Made by a program: the position numbers and the translations under genes
Assembly (NCBI RefSeq): GCF_001647715.1
Contig: NZ_CP015600.1
Location: forward strand, 2,356,001-2,420,000
Source of the DNA: Pseudomonas antarctica
Lineage (GTDB): Bacteria; Pseudomonadota; Gammaproteobacteria; Pseudomonadales; Pseudomonadaceae
Direction of reading: 5' to 3'
DNA length: 64,000 bases
Part shown: positions 16,388-26,481 of the stretch, in pieces
Layout of the letters: every line of letters starts with the position of its first letter
Numbering within the stretch: the stretch's first letter is position 1
The notes under the pieces: generated by a model
Told to the model about the DNA's origin: nothing
Database searches by the model: none
Seen by the model: the letters and a program-made list of their open reading frames with translations, nothing else

Positions 16388-16822
16388 CGCCGAATGCTTT
16401 CCTGAACCCACCCTGAAGAATCCACCTATTCCCTGTTGGTAAACTTTCCTACGGTTTACTCCCCCGGAGTCGGGGCGTAAACTCCGCGCGTTTTCATCAA
16501 TAGCGGAGACCCTAAGTGGGTACTTGTTCGAGTGACAGTAGTCGGCCGGTTTCGGTAACCGGCACATACTTGGCAAGGTAACGCGCATTCTTCTGATGCC
16601 GTTGTCTCGCCAACAAAGCGAGAAGCGGCATCGCGGCAGCGGCCAGTCCTGGCACCTGCCCCAACCCCTCTCATCGACGCTGACCAGCACCTGATCGCAA
16701 TCAGGAGGCTACGGACGCGCCTGCCTTTTATGGCCGGCGGGCCAAGCTGACTGTGCCTTTAAAAAGGGCGCAGTGCAGTCGGTCGTACCTGCACGAAGGT
16801 TTCCTCGCGCAGGAGTTACACC
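16388..16822 (+). promoter_or_regulatory. Long structured leader of mgtA
   Basis: 435 bp without a convincing gene. It holds stable hairpins: GTTTAC...GTAAAC with inner CCCC/GGGG (16454-16482); GCCGGTT/AACCGGC (16545-16563); and a two-part stem GATGCCG/CGGCATC (16595-16601 with 16626-16632) enclosing CTCGC/GCGAG. Enterobacterial mgtA genes have Mg-responsive leaders, so a regulatory 5' UTR is plausible. A short frame from 16596 (32 codons) exists but its start lies within the stem and lacks a ribosome site. Confidence 0.5.
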
Positions 16823-19528
16823 ATGAACCTCACACTGCTGAAAGAGTTCTTCGCCGGTTTCCTGCGGACCCGGCACATTGCCCGGCATTTCCGCCGCCTG
16901 GCGATGCTCGAGACCGTGACCGACGCCAACGTCAGCCGCGAAGTACCGCCGACCCTGGCGCAAACCCTGGTGGTCGCGGCCAACAGCAGTGCTGTGCAAT
17001 TGCTGGGCAAATTGGGCAGCCATGTCGAGGGGTTGAGCACCCAGGATTCCGACGCCTTGCGCGTGCAGTACGGCCTCAACGAGGTCGAGCATGAGCAGCC
17101 GCTGCCGTGGCGGGTGCACCTGTGGCAGTGCTACAAGAACCCGTTCAACCTGCTGCTGACCTTGCTCGCGCTGATCTCCTTGCTGACGGACGACATCAAG
17201 GCGGCCACGGTGATTTTTTCCATGGTGGTGCTGTCGACCCTGTTGCGCTTCTGGCAGGAGGCGAAGTCGAACAAGGCTGCCGACGCCTTGAAAGCCATGG
17301 TGAGCAATACCGCGACGGTGTTGCGCCGCGATAAGGCCAAGCGCATTGAGCTGCCGATCAAACAATTGGTGCCGGGTGACCTGATCGTGCTGTCGGCCGG
17401 CGACATGATCCCCGCCGACTGTCGCGTGCTCAGCGCCAAGGACCTGTTTGTGAGCCAGGCGGCGATGACCGGCGAATCGATGCCGGTGGAGAAGTTCGTC
17501 CACCAGCACGACAGTCAGGCGCGTAACCCGCTGGACCTGGAAAACATCCTGTTCATGGGCACCAATGTGGTGTCCGGTGCGGCGACGGCGATTGTTCTGG
17601 CCACCGGCAACAGCACCTATTTCGGCGCGCTGGCGCAACGCGTGACCGCCACTGACCGTGCGACCACCTCGTTCCAGCATGGCGTCAATAAAGTCAGCTG
17701 GTTGCTGATCCGCTTCATGTTTGTGATGGCGCCGCTGGTGCTGTTCATCAACGGTTTCACCAAGGGTGACTGGACCGAAGCATTGCTGTTCGCGCTGTCG
17801 ATTGCCGTGGGCCTGACCCCTGAAATGTTGCCGATGATTGTGACCTCCACGCTGGCCAAGGGCGCTGTGTTCCTGTCGCGCAAGAAGGTCATCGTCAAGC
17901 GCCTGGACGCGATCCAGAACTTCGGCGCCATGGACGTGCTGTGCACCGACAAGACGGGCACCCTGACCCAGGACAAGATTTTTCTGGCGCGCCATGTGGA
18001 CGTGTGGGGCGAAGAGTCTGATGACGTGCTGGAAATGGCCTACCTCAACAGCTACTACCAGACCGGCCTGAAAAACCTGCTGGATGTGGCGGTGCTCGAA
18101 CACGTTGAAGTGCACCGCGACTTGCAAGTCGGCACGGCGTTCCAGAAGGTCGATGAGATTCCGTTCGACTTCAACCGGCGTCGCATGTCGGTGGTGGTGG
18201 CCGAGCAGGGCCAGCCACACCTGTTGATCTGCAAAGGCGCGGTGGAAGAGATTCTGTCGGTGTGCAACACCGTGCGCCATGGTGAGACCAACGAAGCGCT
18301 GACCGATGAGTTGCTGGCGCGCATTCGCCAGGTGACGGCGGCCTTCAACGAAGAAGGCCTGCGCGTCGTGGCGGTGGCTGCGCAGCCCATGGCGGCGGGG
18401 CGCGACACCTACAGCCTGTCGGATGAAAAAGACCTGACGCTGATCGGCTATGTCGCTTTTCTCGACCCACCCAAGGAGAGCACCGCGCCGGCACTCAAGG
18501 CCCTGAAAGCCCATGGCGTGGCGGTCAAGGTGCTGACCGGTGACAACGAACTGGTGACGGCCAAAATCTGCCGCGAAGTGGGCCTGGAACAACAGGGCTT
18601 GCTGATGGGCAACGATATTGAAGACATGACCGACGCCGAGCTGGCCAAGGCCGTGGAAACCACCAATGTGTTCGCCAAGCTGACACCGAGCCACAAGGAG
18701 CGCATCGTGCGCCTGCTCAAGGCCAACGGGCATGTGGTGGGGTTTATGGGCGACGGTATCAACGACGCGCCGGCATTGCGCACGGCGGATATCGGTATTT
18801 CGGTGGACAGCGCCGTGGACATTGCCAAGGAAGCGGCTGACATCATCCTGTTGGAAAAGAGCCTGATGATCCTGGAGGAGGGCGTGCTCGAAGGCCGCCG
18901 CACCTTCGCCAACATGCTCAAGTACATCAAGATGACCGCCAGTTCCAATTTCGGCAATGTGTTCTCGGTGCTGGTGGCCAGTGCGTTTATCCCGTTCCTG
19001 CCGATGTTGCCGATGCACCTGCTGGTGCAAAACCTGCTGTATGACATTTCGCAGATCGCGATTCCGTTCGATAACGTCGACGACGAAATGCTCGCCAAGC
19101 CGCAGCGCTGGCAGCCGGGTGAAGTGGGGCGGTTCATGCTGTTTTTCGGTCCGATCAGTTCGATCTTTGACATCACCACGTTTGCACTCATGTGGTATGT
19201 GTTTGATGCCAACACGCCCGATCACCAGACCCTGTTCCAGTCCGGCTGGTTCGTGGTGGGGCTGCTGACCCAGACGCTGATCGTGCACATGATCCGCACC
19301 CCGAAAATCCCGTTCCTGCAAAGCCGGGCGGCGATGCCGTTGATGGTGATGACCGGTGTGATCATGGCTGTGGGGATTTTCCTGCCGATGGGGCCGCTGG
19401 CGCACTACTTCAAATTGCAGGCGCTGCCGTCGTTGTACTTTGTGTTCCTGCCGCTGATTTTGCTGGCGTACATGGCGCTGACCCAGGCGGTGAAAGGCTT
19501 CTATATCCGTAAGTTTGGCTGGCAATAA
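16823..19528 (+). CDS. mgtA: Magnesium-translocating P-type ATPase
   Basis: 901 aa, full length for type IIIB P-type ATPases. The phosphorylated Asp is D376 in CTDKTGTLTQ. Other family blocks are the actuator AAMTGESMPVEK, nucleotide-domain LICKGAVEEIL and the hinge GFMGDGINDAPALRTADIGISV. It imports Mg2+ through the inner membrane using ATP. It has a long structured leader and is followed by an mgtC-family gene, the standard low-Mg pairing. The start at 16823 follows CAGGAGTTACACC. Confidence 0.95.
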   Translation: MNLTLLKEFFAGFLRTRHIARHFRRLAMLETVTDANVSREVPPTLAQTLVVAANSSAVQLLGKLGSHVEGLSTQDSDALRVQYGLNEVEHEQPLPWRVHLWQCYKNPFNLLLTLLALISLLTDDIKAATVIFSMVVLSTLLRFWQEAKSNKAADALKAMVSNTATVLRRDKAKRIELPIKQLVPGDLIVLSAGDMIPADCRVLSAKDLFVSQAAMTGESMPVEKFVHQHDSQARNPLDLENILFMGTNVVSGAATAIVLATGNSTYFGALAQRVTATDRATTSFQHGVNKVSWLLIRFMFVMAPLVLFINGFTKGDWTEALLFALSIAVGLTPEMLPMIVTSTLAKGAVFLSRKKVIVKRLDAIQNFGAMDVLCTDKTGTLTQDKIFLARHVDVWGEESDDVLEMAYLNSYYQTGLKNLLDVAVLEHVEVHRDLQVGTAFQKVDEIPFDFNRRRMSVVVAEQGQPHLLICKGAVEEILSVCNTVRHGETNEALTDELLARIRQVTAAFNEEGLRVVAVAAQPMAAGRDTYSLSDEKDLTLIGYVAFLDPPKESTAPALKALKAHGVAVKVLTGDNELVTAKICREVGLEQQGLLMGNDIEDMTDAELAKAVETTNVFAKLTPSHKERIVRLLKANGHVVGFMGDGINDAPALRTADIGISVDSAVDIAKEAADIILLEKSLMILEEGVLEGRRTFANMLKYIKMTASSNFGNVFSVLVASAFIPFLPMLPMHLLVQNLLYDISQIAIPFDNVDDEMLAKPQRWQPGEVGRFMLFFGPISSIFDITTFALMWYVFDANTPDHQTLFQSGWFVVGLLTQTLIVHMIRTPKIPFLQSRAAMPLMVMTGVIMAVGIFLPMGPLAHYFKLQALPSLYFVFLPLILLAYMALTQAVKGFYIRKFGWQ

Positions 19529-19546
19529 CCGGCCTTATTCCGTAAT

Positions 19547-19598
19547 ACCGTTGGCCCATGTGGGAGCAGGCAAGCCAGCGCCCACATGGGCCAACGGT
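19547..19598. repeat. REP-type perfect inverted repeat between mgtA and mgtC
   Basis: Perfect 18-bp arms (19547-19564 and 19581-19598) around a 16-nt loop. The sequence includes ATGTGGGAGCAGGCAAGCCA, the REP core also found at 33829 and 55816. It could reduce read-through from mgtA into the following gene. Confidence 0.75.
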
Positions 19599-19634
19599 GC
19601 AATCAGCTTGCTGCTGCATTCAAGGAGATTTTTT

Positions 19635-20351
19635 ATGCAAGCCATCAACAACATCAACCTCACCACTCTGGTCGACACGTTGGTCAGCCTCACCGCGGCG
19701 TTTATCCTTGGTGGCTTGATCGGCTTCGAGCGTCAGTACCGCCAGCGCACGGCGGGCTTGCGCACCAACGTGCTGGTGGCGGTGGGCGCGGCGATTTTCG
19801 TCGACATGGCCAACCGCCTGGGCGGCGCGGAAGGTGCCGTGCGGGTCGTCGCGTATGTGGTCTCGGGCATCGGCTTTCTGGGGGCCGGCGTGATCATGCG
19901 TGAGGAAGGTAATGTGCGCGGGCTCAACACCGCTGCCACGCTCTGGGCCTCGGCGGCGGTGGGGGCTTGTGCAGGGGCCGACCTGATTCTCGAAGCGCTG
20001 CTCGGCACGCTGTTTGTGCTGGCGGCCAATACCTTGCTGCGGCCGATCGTCAATAACATCAACCGTCAGCCATTGGACGTGGTGTCGGCAGAGGTCACCA
20101 ACATCCTGTATGTCATCGCACGGCGCAGCCAGCAACAGGCGGTGATGGTATTGCTGGAAGCCGAGTTGGCGCGCTGCAACTACCCGGCCAGCGACGTCGA
20201 CGTACGCCCATTCGGCAGCGAAGAAGTGGAAATCGAGGCCACCCTTGCCGCCACGTCAGTCGATGGTGACGAACTGGATGCACTGGTGGCGCGTATCTCC
20301 ACATCGACCCTGGTGGTGCAGGCCTTCTGGAGCCCGAGTACCACCGATTAG
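19635..20351 (+). CDS. mgtC: MgtC/SapB family membrane protein
   Basis: 238 aa. The family signature GGLIGFERQYRQRTAGLRTNVLVAVGAA is followed by several membrane segments (VVSGIGFLGAGVIM, TAATLWASAAVGA), then a C-terminal ACT-like soluble part from about residue 160. MgtC proteins sit in the inner membrane and help growth at low Mg2+, in part by affecting ATP synthase or potassium homeostasis. AAGGAGAT precedes the ATG at 19635. Placement directly after mgtA supports the call. Confidence 0.88.
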   Translation: MQAINNINLTTLVDTLVSLTAAFILGGLIGFERQYRQRTAGLRTNVLVAVGAAIFVDMANRLGGAEGAVRVVAYVVSGIGFLGAGVIMREEGNVRGLNTAATLWASAAVGACAGADLILEALLGTLFVLAANTLLRPIVNNINRQPLDVVSAEVTNILYVIARRSQQQAVMVLLEAELARCNYPASDVDVRPFGSEEVEIEATLAATSVDGDELDALVARISTSTLVVQAFWSPSTTD

Positions 20352-20654
20352 CCTGCGCCTGCAAAGCATGACCAGACGTTGGCTTGGGAATGCTTTCGCG
20401 AGGAAAAGTCCTACATTTGGTTGGGACTATCCCTTCGATTGAAACGTCATTTCGTTGCTAAGGTTGCGCCCTTGCAACTAGCCAGCGGCAGCCGTTTGGC
20501 TGTACGTGTTCGGCCTGTTTTCAATCGAAAGGGACCAGGCATAGCCTGGCTATCGTCCTGAGTGAGGGCAGCACCGCTGGTCGGCACTGTCATTTCTCAC
20601 AGGTACCTGTGTCCCGTGTGGTGTGTAAGTCTACTTACCTCTCAGGGGAGTGTT
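20352..20654. other. Intergenic region with candidate structured RNA
   Basis: 303 bp without a gene. TCCCTTCGATTGAAA (20430-20444) and TTTCAATCGAAAGGGA (20519-20534) can pair with one bulge, enclosing smaller stems GTTGC/GCAAC and AGCCA/TGGCT. Directly after comes CCAGGC-ATA-GCCTGG (20535-20549). This may be the 5' UTR of the following regulator or a small RNA. A -10/-35 pair could not be fixed. Confidence 0.4.
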
Positions 20655-21281
20655 ATGAGCAAAGCGTTAATAGTTGACGATCACCCGTTTATCCGCAAAA
20701 CCGTCCGCCATCTGCTGACGCTGGAAGGCTTCACTGACATTGATGAAGCGGGTAATGGTGCCGATGCCGTGCAGAAGGCCAGAGAGGGGCGCCCAGCCTT
20801 GATCATTCTCGACTTGGCAATCCCGAAGCTGGGGGGGCTGGAGGTGATCGGCCGAGTCAAGGCGCTGGGCTTGCCGTGCAAGATTCTGGTACTGACGTCG
20901 TACCTTCCGGAGTTCTTTTCCTCGCGTTGCATGCGTGCAGGCGCGATGGGGTTTGTCGCCAAGACAGGGGAACTGGACGAGCTGCAAAAAGCGATCAAGG
21001 CCGTGATGTCCAACTACAGCTGCTTTCCCAGTTTGCCGAGCAGTTCGGTGCGCCGTGATGATTTGCAGTCTACGGAGTTGGAGCTGGTGCAGTTGCTGTC
21101 GGATCGCGAGCTGGCGGTGTTGCAGATGCTGGCGCTGGGGCTGGGCAATAACGAAATCGCCAATCAAATGCTGCTGAGCCACAAGACCATCAGTACCTAT
21201 AAGACGAGGCTCAAGGAGAAGCTGCGCATGTCGTCCGTGGTACACATGGCCAAGTTTGCCCAGCGTAATCATCTGATCTGA
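20655..21281 (+). CDS. NarL/FixJ-family response regulator
   Basis: 208 aa. Receiver domain with acidic pair D8-D9 and phosphoacceptor D53 in ILDLAIPKLGG, then a LuxR-type HTH (LSDRELAVLQMLALGLGNNEIANQMLLSHKTISTYKTRLKEKL). It resembles EvgA/BvgA/RocA-type regulators. CAGGGGAG precedes the ATG at 20655. The hybrid kinase begins only 6 nt after its stop, so the two form one phosphorelay. Confidence 0.9.
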   Translation: MSKALIVDDHPFIRKTVRHLLTLEGFTDIDEAGNGADAVQKAREGRPALIILDLAIPKLGGLEVIGRVKALGLPCKILVLTSYLPEFFSSRCMRAGAMGFVAKTGELDELQKAIKAVMSNYSCFPSLPSSSVRRDDLQSTELELVQLLSDRELAVLQMLALGLGNNEIANQMLLSHKTISTYKTRLKEKLRMSSVVHMAKFAQRNHLI

Positions 21282-21287
21282 TTTGAA

Positions 21288-24200
21288 ATGACCCATGCCC
21301 AGGTTCGAGGGTTCATCACTACGCTGTTGATGAGCCTGCTTCCGATGATGGCTGCGGCCCTTGATGAGCCCCATACCCTGCGGTTGCTGGGGCACTCCAA
21401 CGTTGACGGTACAGGCCCATCCGTGGTGTTGGGGGAAGCGGACTGGCATTGGCTGCGCGAGCGGCGAACATTGTTGATGGGGGTTTCCGCTCCCGATTAC
21501 GGGCCTTTCGAACTGACCAATAACAACGACGAGCTTGAAGGCGTCACGGCTGACTATGCGAAGTTGTTCGCACAGTCGCTGAATATCACCGTTGAGGTCC
21601 GGCGCTACGATACGCGCGATGAAGTGATCGAGGCGCTCAAGCAGGGCGCCATTGATTTCCTTGGATCGGCCAACGGGTTTGAAGCAGGTGACCCACAGTT
21701 GGTGCTGTCGCGTTCCTATGCCAATGATCAACCGATTCTGGTTACCCGTACCGGAGACACCCAATCCCTGAGCGTCGACCTGGCAGGCAAGCGCGTGGCG
21801 ATGCTCTATCACTACATGCCGCCCGACGTCGTAGAGGCTTTTTACCCCAAGGCCCACGTGGAACTGTTTCCCTCTATCTTCGAAGCCATCGGCGCCGTGG
21901 CATTCGGCCGCGCCGATGTTTATCTCGGGGATGCCATCACCGCCAACTACCAGATCAACCGTAACCACCTCAACAATGTGCAAATGGCGGATTTTTCCAT
22001 CCTGGAATCCAACGCCTTCGCGTTCGCCGTTACCCGCGACAACACTCGCCTGCTGCGTATCATCAATACTGCGCTGAGGTCGATCTCGGTTAACGAACAG
22101 ATGGAAATCTTGCGCCGTTGGAGTGCAGGTAACCTTGGCTTTCTGGGGGCCGAACGGCTGCACTTGAGCCGCAGTGAACAGCGCTGGCTCGAGAAGCACC
22201 CGCGGGTCCGAGTGGTTGCGTCCGACCTGATGCTGCCATTGGCATCCTTCACGGCACAGGGGCAATTAGAGGGGCTGAGTGCGGACGTTTTATCGCGGAT
22301 CAGCCTGCGTACCGGTTTGAAGTTCGATGTGGTCTCCGGCGGTTCGATGCCCGAGCAAATTGACGCGGTCAGTAAGGGCCGGGCAGACATGATGGCGGTG
22401 GTGGCGCCGAGCATCGAAGACTCTGATCAGGTGCGTTTTACCCGGCCCTACCTGACCAACCCGCTGGTGCTGGTCAGCCGCAGCGACTACCCCGGCACGA
22501 TGACCCTGGAGGACATGATCGGAAAACGTCTCGCGGTGACCAGCGGCAACGCGCTGCGTGAGGTCATCAATCGGGACTACCCCGGTATCCACTTTGTGGA
22601 GGCCGGGAGCCCTACGCAGGCCATGGCCCTGGTGGCCAACGGCAGTGCCGATGGGGCAGTCAATTCGTTGATCTATGCGCGTTACCTTATTGCCTTTCAG
22701 TACCGTGACCGCTTGCGCGTGACCAGCACGGTGGGCTCTGATCCGGTACGCATGACGTTCGGGGTCAACCGTGGCGAGTTGGAGTTGTACTCGATATTGG
22801 ACAAGGCGTTGCTGAGCATCAGCCCTCAGGAAATGGATGAGTTGGCCAACCCATGGCGTGCCGATGTGATCATCGAAGACCATTGGTTGCGCCATCGCAG
22901 TGCGATTATCCAAGGGTTTGGCCTGGCGGCGGTATTGCTGCTGGTAACCCTGGGGTGGGCGATTTACCTGCGCAGTCTGATACGCAAACGTGCCCAGGCC
23001 GAGCGGGCATTGAGCGACCAGATGCGCTTTATGGGGGTACTGATCGACGGTACGCCTCATCCGATTTACGTGCGTGACCGCCAGGGCCGGCTGATGGCTT
23101 GCAACAGTGCGTTCCTGGACGTCTTCGGCTTCAAGCTCGAAGCGATGATCGGCAAGACGGTGACAGAAACCGACACCGGCAACCCGCCGCAGGCTCAGTC
23201 TTTCCATGAGGATTACCTGCGGCTGATGGAGCGTGGCGAGCCGCAGATTCATGATCGGGTACTCAGGTTGCCCGGTGGCAAGGTGTTGACCATTTACCAC
23301 TGGATGCTGCCGTACCGTGATGGCGACGAGAACGTCGTGGGCATGATTGCCGGTTGGGTGGATGTGAGCGAGCGCCAGCGGCTCCTGGGCCAGTTGCAGG
23401 AAGCCAAGGAGGAAGCCGATGCCGCCAACCGTGCCAAGACCACGTTCCTGGCGACCATGAGCCACGAAATTCGCACGCCCATGAACGCCGTGATCGGCAT
23501 GATCGAGTTGGCGCTTGCCAACGCCGAGCAGGGGCACGCCGACCGCGATGCCTTGGCCGTCGCTTCGGTTGCGTCCCACAGCATGCTGGAATTGATTGGC
23601 GATATTCTGGATATTGCCCGGATCGAGTCTGGCCACCTGTCTCTTGCCCTGGAGTCAGCCAACCCGCATGAACTGTTGATGTCGGTGGCACGGGTGTTCG
23701 AAGGGCTGGCGCGGGCCAAGGGCCTGTCGCTGCAGGTAGAGCTTGACCCACTGATTGACTGCCCGGTGTTGATCGACCCGTTGCGGTTCAAGCAGGTGGT
23801 CTCCAACCTGCTGAGCAATGCCATCAAGTTCACCGCCGATGGCCAGGTGCGGTTGGGCGCACACAGTTCTGCGGCGCCTGATGCAGACCATCTGAGCCTC
23901 AGGTTATGGGTAGAAGACACCGGCATTGGCATCAGCGCCGAGGACCAGCAGCGCCTGTTCAACCCGTTTATCCAGGGCAGCAATACCGAGCAGTCGGCGC
24001 GCAGCGGGTCGGGTTTGGGCTTGGTGATCAGCCGTAATCTGTGCGAAATGATGGCCGGGAAGCTGCAGTTGAGCAGTGTGCTCGGGCAGGGTACGCGGTT
24101 GGATGTGACGTTGACACTTGCCAGGACGGCTGCCTTGCCGCCCGAGGTTTCGGCCCCGGCCCCAGCCGTCCGGCCGACCCGTGTACTGGACATTCTGGTC

Positions 24201-24914
24201 GTGGATGACTACCCGGCTAACCGCTTGCTGCTGGCCCGGCAACTGAGCTTTCTGGGGCATCGCATTATCACTGCCGAAGAGGGGGTTCAGGGGTTTGAGC
24301 GTTGGCAAACCCAGCATCCCGACGTGGTGATTACCGATTGCAACATGCCCCTCAAGGATGGCTATGCCTTGGCACGTGACATTCGTGCGCAAGAGCGTGA
24401 GCAAGGGCTGGAACCCTGCCTGCTGCTGGGTTTTACCGCCAATGCACAACCGGAAGAAACCGAGCGCTGTCGGCAGGCGGGCATGGATGGTTGCCTGTTC
24501 AAACCGGCCGGGCTTGAGGACTTACGCTCGGCGCTGGCCTCGCTTGCGTTCAGCCCAGGCGTACCCGACGTTGATGGGGTATTGGATTTGGGTTCGCTAA
24601 GGGTCGTCACGGGGGACGATCAAGTAGCGCTCAAGGAACTCTTGAACGCGTTGCTCGACAGCCTGGAAGCTGACCGCGTGAGGCTCCCGTTGCTGCAGCG
24701 CCAGGTCAGTTTTCGCGGGCTGCATGACCTCGCTCATCGAGTCAAGGGCGGGGCGCGAATGGTCAAGGCCCAAGCGCTGACCACCTGTTGCGAAACGTTG
24801 GAGAGGGTCTGTGAACGACAGGAGCGCACCGCACTGGGGGCTGCGATTGAAGCGGTAGACGAGGCGATTGACGATTTGCATAAACGACTGAATGACTACT
24901 GCAATCCTTCATGA
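21288..24914 (+). CDS. EvgS/BvgS-type hybrid sensor histidine kinase
   Basis: 1208 aa. A signal segment is followed by two periplasmic solute-binding-like domains (about 45-280 and 290-530), a membrane helix near 550 (FGLAAVLLLVTLGWAIYL), a PAS domain, HisKA with H726 in SHEIRTPMNAVIG, HATPase, a receiver with D1017 (VVITDCNMPLKDG) and an Hpt domain with H1150 (LAHRVKGGARM). This is a full four-step phosphorelay kinase like EvgS, BvgS or RocS1. The likely partner is the regulator immediately upstream; the signal is unknown. Confidence 0.93.
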   Translation: MTHAQVRGFITTLLMSLLPMMAAALDEPHTLRLLGHSNVDGTGPSVVLGEADWHWLRERRTLLMGVSAPDYGPFELTNNNDELEGVTADYAKLFAQSLNITVEVRRYDTRDEVIEALKQGAIDFLGSANGFEAGDPQLVLSRSYANDQPILVTRTGDTQSLSVDLAGKRVAMLYHYMPPDVVEAFYPKAHVELFPSIFEAIGAVAFGRADVYLGDAITANYQINRNHLNNVQMADFSILESNAFAFAVTRDNTRLLRIINTALRSISVNEQMEILRRWSAGNLGFLGAERLHLSRSEQRWLEKHPRVRVVASDLMLPLASFTAQGQLEGLSADVLSRISLRTGLKFDVVSGGSMPEQIDAVSKGRADMMAVVAPSIEDSDQVRFTRPYLTNPLVLVSRSDYPGTMTLEDMIGKRLAVTSGNALREVINRDYPGIHFVEAGSPTQAMALVANGSADGAVNSLIYARYLIAFQYRDRLRVTSTVGSDPVRMTFGVNRGELELYSILDKALLSISPQEMDELANPWRADVIIEDHWLRHRSAIIQGFGLAAVLLLVTLGWAIYLRSLIRKRAQAERALSDQMRFMGVLIDGTPHPIYVRDRQGRLMACNSAFLDVFGFKLEAMIGKTVTETDTGNPPQAQSFHEDYLRLMERGEPQIHDRVLRLPGGKVLTIYHWMLPYRDGDENVVGMIAGWVDVSERQRLLGQLQEAKEEADAANRAKTTFLATMSHEIRTPMNAVIGMIELALANAEQGHADRDALAVASVASHSMLELIGDILDIARIESGHLSLALESANPHELLMSVARVFEGLARAKGLSLQVELDPLIDCPVLIDPLRFKQVVSNLLSNAIKFTADGQVRLGAHSSAAPDADHLSLRLWVEDTGIGISAEDQQRLFNPFIQGSNTEQSARSGSGLGLVISRNLCEMMAGKLQLSSVLGQGTRLDVTLTLARTAALPPEVSAPAPAVRPTRVLDILVVDDYPANRLLLARQLSFLGHRIITAEEGVQGFERWQTQHPDVVITDCNMPLKDGYALARDIRAQEREQGLEPCLLLGFTANAQPEETERCRQAGMDGCLFKPAGLEDLRSALASLAFSPGVPDVDGVLDLGSLRVVTGDDQVALKELLNALLDSLEADRVRLPLLQRQVSFRGLHDLAHRVKGGARMVKAQALTTCCETLERVCERQERTALGAAIEAVDEAIDDLHKRLNDYCNPS

Positions 24915-25048
24915 CTGCGGTTTACGGTCATTCGGTGAATTTGGGAGAACTCCTACGTGAAGGGGGAACATGGCTGATTTTGTCTTCTGGATATGTCTGG
25001 AAAATGAGCCGCTCTCATTGACGAGTACTGCCAGCCCAGGGGTTTGCC

Positions 25049-25471
25049 ATGCCGAACAAAGCACTGACCATCCTGATTGCCGATGAACAGCACCTGCAAC
25101 GGCTGTACATCGAAAAAATGCTCAATCAGTTGGGGTACCACCGGATTGTGCCGGTGCAAACCTACGAAGAAGTCCAGATTCTCACCGCAGTCCCGGCCGA
25201 ACCCTTCGATGTCTTGATCATCAATGCGGGGCTTGCCGCTCATGTCTGCGGGCCGCAGCCCCAGGTACGCCATGTGTTGCTCTACGATCACCTGGACCCA
25301 GGCCAACCCGCTGGCGCAATGCCGTCTGTGCTGGTACGCCTGCCCGGAGTGCCGGACAACGTCAACCTTGAACATTTCATGGACATCATCGACCCACCCG
25401 AGGCCGCCACGGGCCTGCGGGTGTTGCCGTGGCTGCGGGAGTTATCCTGCAGGCCGATAGCGGGGGTTTAA
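25049..25471 (+). CDS. Degenerate receiver-domain protein
   Basis: 140 aa. It starts like a receiver ([25 protein letters not shown]) with the acidic pair D12-E13. The expected phosphoacceptor Asp is replaced by Asn at N59 in [10 protein letters not shown], and the conserved Lys region is not recognisable. It has no output domain. It lies 134 nt after the hybrid kinase and might modulate that relay without being phosphorylated. Its stop codon overlaps the convergent aldo/keto reductase by 4 nt. Confidence 0.75.
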   Translation: MPNKALTILIADEQHLQRLYIEKMLNQLGYHRIVPVQTYEEVQILTAVPAEPFDVLIINAGLAAHVCGPQPQVRHVLLYDHLDPGQPAGAMPSVLVRLPGVPDNVNLEHFMDIIDPPEAATGLRVLPWLRELSCRPIAGV

Positions 25472-26286
25472 TCCCACTTCGGCGCAATGCCCTTGGGGCT
25501 GGTCAAGCGGTGGCCACGTTCCAGGCCGGCAATCTGCGCCATGTCGGCAGCGCTCAAGGTCAGTTGCAGGGCCTTGAGGTTACTCTCCAGGTTGGCGCGT
25601 TTGGTCGACGACGGGATTACCGCATAGCCCAACTGCATGGCCCAGGCCAACGTCACTTGCGCAGGCGTGGCCTGATGGCGTTCGGCGATTTGCTGGAGCA
25701 CCGGGTCTTTCAGCACTTCACCGTAGGCCAGGGTCATGTACGACGTGATTTGAATGCCCTGGGCGGTAGCGAAATCCACGACCTTCTGGTTTTGCAGATA
25801 CGGGTGCAGTTCGACCTGGTTGGTGGCGATGTTCTCGGCGCCCACCGCAGCAATGGCCTGCTTCATCAGGTCAATGGTGAAGTTGGAAATACCGATCTGG
25901 CGCGTCAGGCCCAGGCGCTTGGCTTCAAGCAACTGGCCCATGAATTCGGCCACGGGGACTTGGTCTTCCGGTGACGGCCAGTGGATCAGGGTCAGGTCCA
26001 GGTAGTCGGTCTTCAGTTTGCTCAGGCTTTCACGCAGGCTGGGAATCAACAGGCCATCGGCAAAATTGGACACCCAGATCTTGCTGGTGATGAACAATTC
26101 ATCACGCGGCACGCCACTGGCGGCGATGGCGTGGCCGACATCGGCTTCGTTCTCATAGATCTGCGCGGTGTCGATGGCGCGGTAGCCCAGTTCCAGGCCA
26201 TTGCTCACGGAATCGATGACCACCTGGCCTTGCAGACGGAAGGTGCCGAGGCCGAAGGCGGGAACGTTTTGGGTCGGGATAGACAT
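25468..26286 (-). CDS. dkgB: Aldo/keto reductase, 2,5-diketo-D-gluconate reductase B type
   Basis: 272 aa. The AKR catalytic set is visible: Asp and Tyr in [15 protein letters not shown], Lys in ITSKIWV and His in [14 protein letters not shown]-binding features include [19 protein letters not shown]. It reduces keto sugars and aldehydes in the cytoplasm. GGAG is 7 nt before the ATG at 26286; the longer frame from 26313 lacks a site. It is divergent from the TetR gene at 26482, which might control it. Confidence 0.85.
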   Translation of the reverse strand: MSIPTQNVPAFGLGTFRLQGQVVIDSVSNGLELGYRAIDTAQIYENEADVGHAIAASGVPRDELFITSKIWVSNFADGLLIPSLRESLSKLKTDYLDLTLIHWPSPEDQVPVAEFMGQLLEAKRLGLTRQIGISNFTIDLMKQAIAAVGAENIATNQVELHPYLQNQKVVDFATAQGIQITSYMTLAYGEVLKDPVLQQIAERHQATPAQVTLAWAMQLGYAVIPSSTKRANLESNLKALQLTLSAADMAQIAGLERGHRLTSPKGIAPKWD

Positions 26287-26481
26287 CAGTAACTCCAGAA
26301 GGGGGGTGAACAATGGAGTCGAGTATCCCCGCGTCGTTCCTTCGGAAAAACCGCCGAACCCGAAAAGGACTCTTTACCAGAAGTCACGAGTGGCGTTGCT
26401 GCGGATGCTGGATCGGGTGTCGCCCGGTTACCGCGACTGAGGTAGAGTCGTGCAGCCGACTCAACCGCAGGAAATCGCCCT

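Noticed and set aside
16596..16694. 32-codon leader ORF upstream of mgtA (contains LPQPL)
   Set aside because: The start codon is buried in a stable stem and no ribosome site is present; the resemblance to Pro-rich mgtA leaders is weak.
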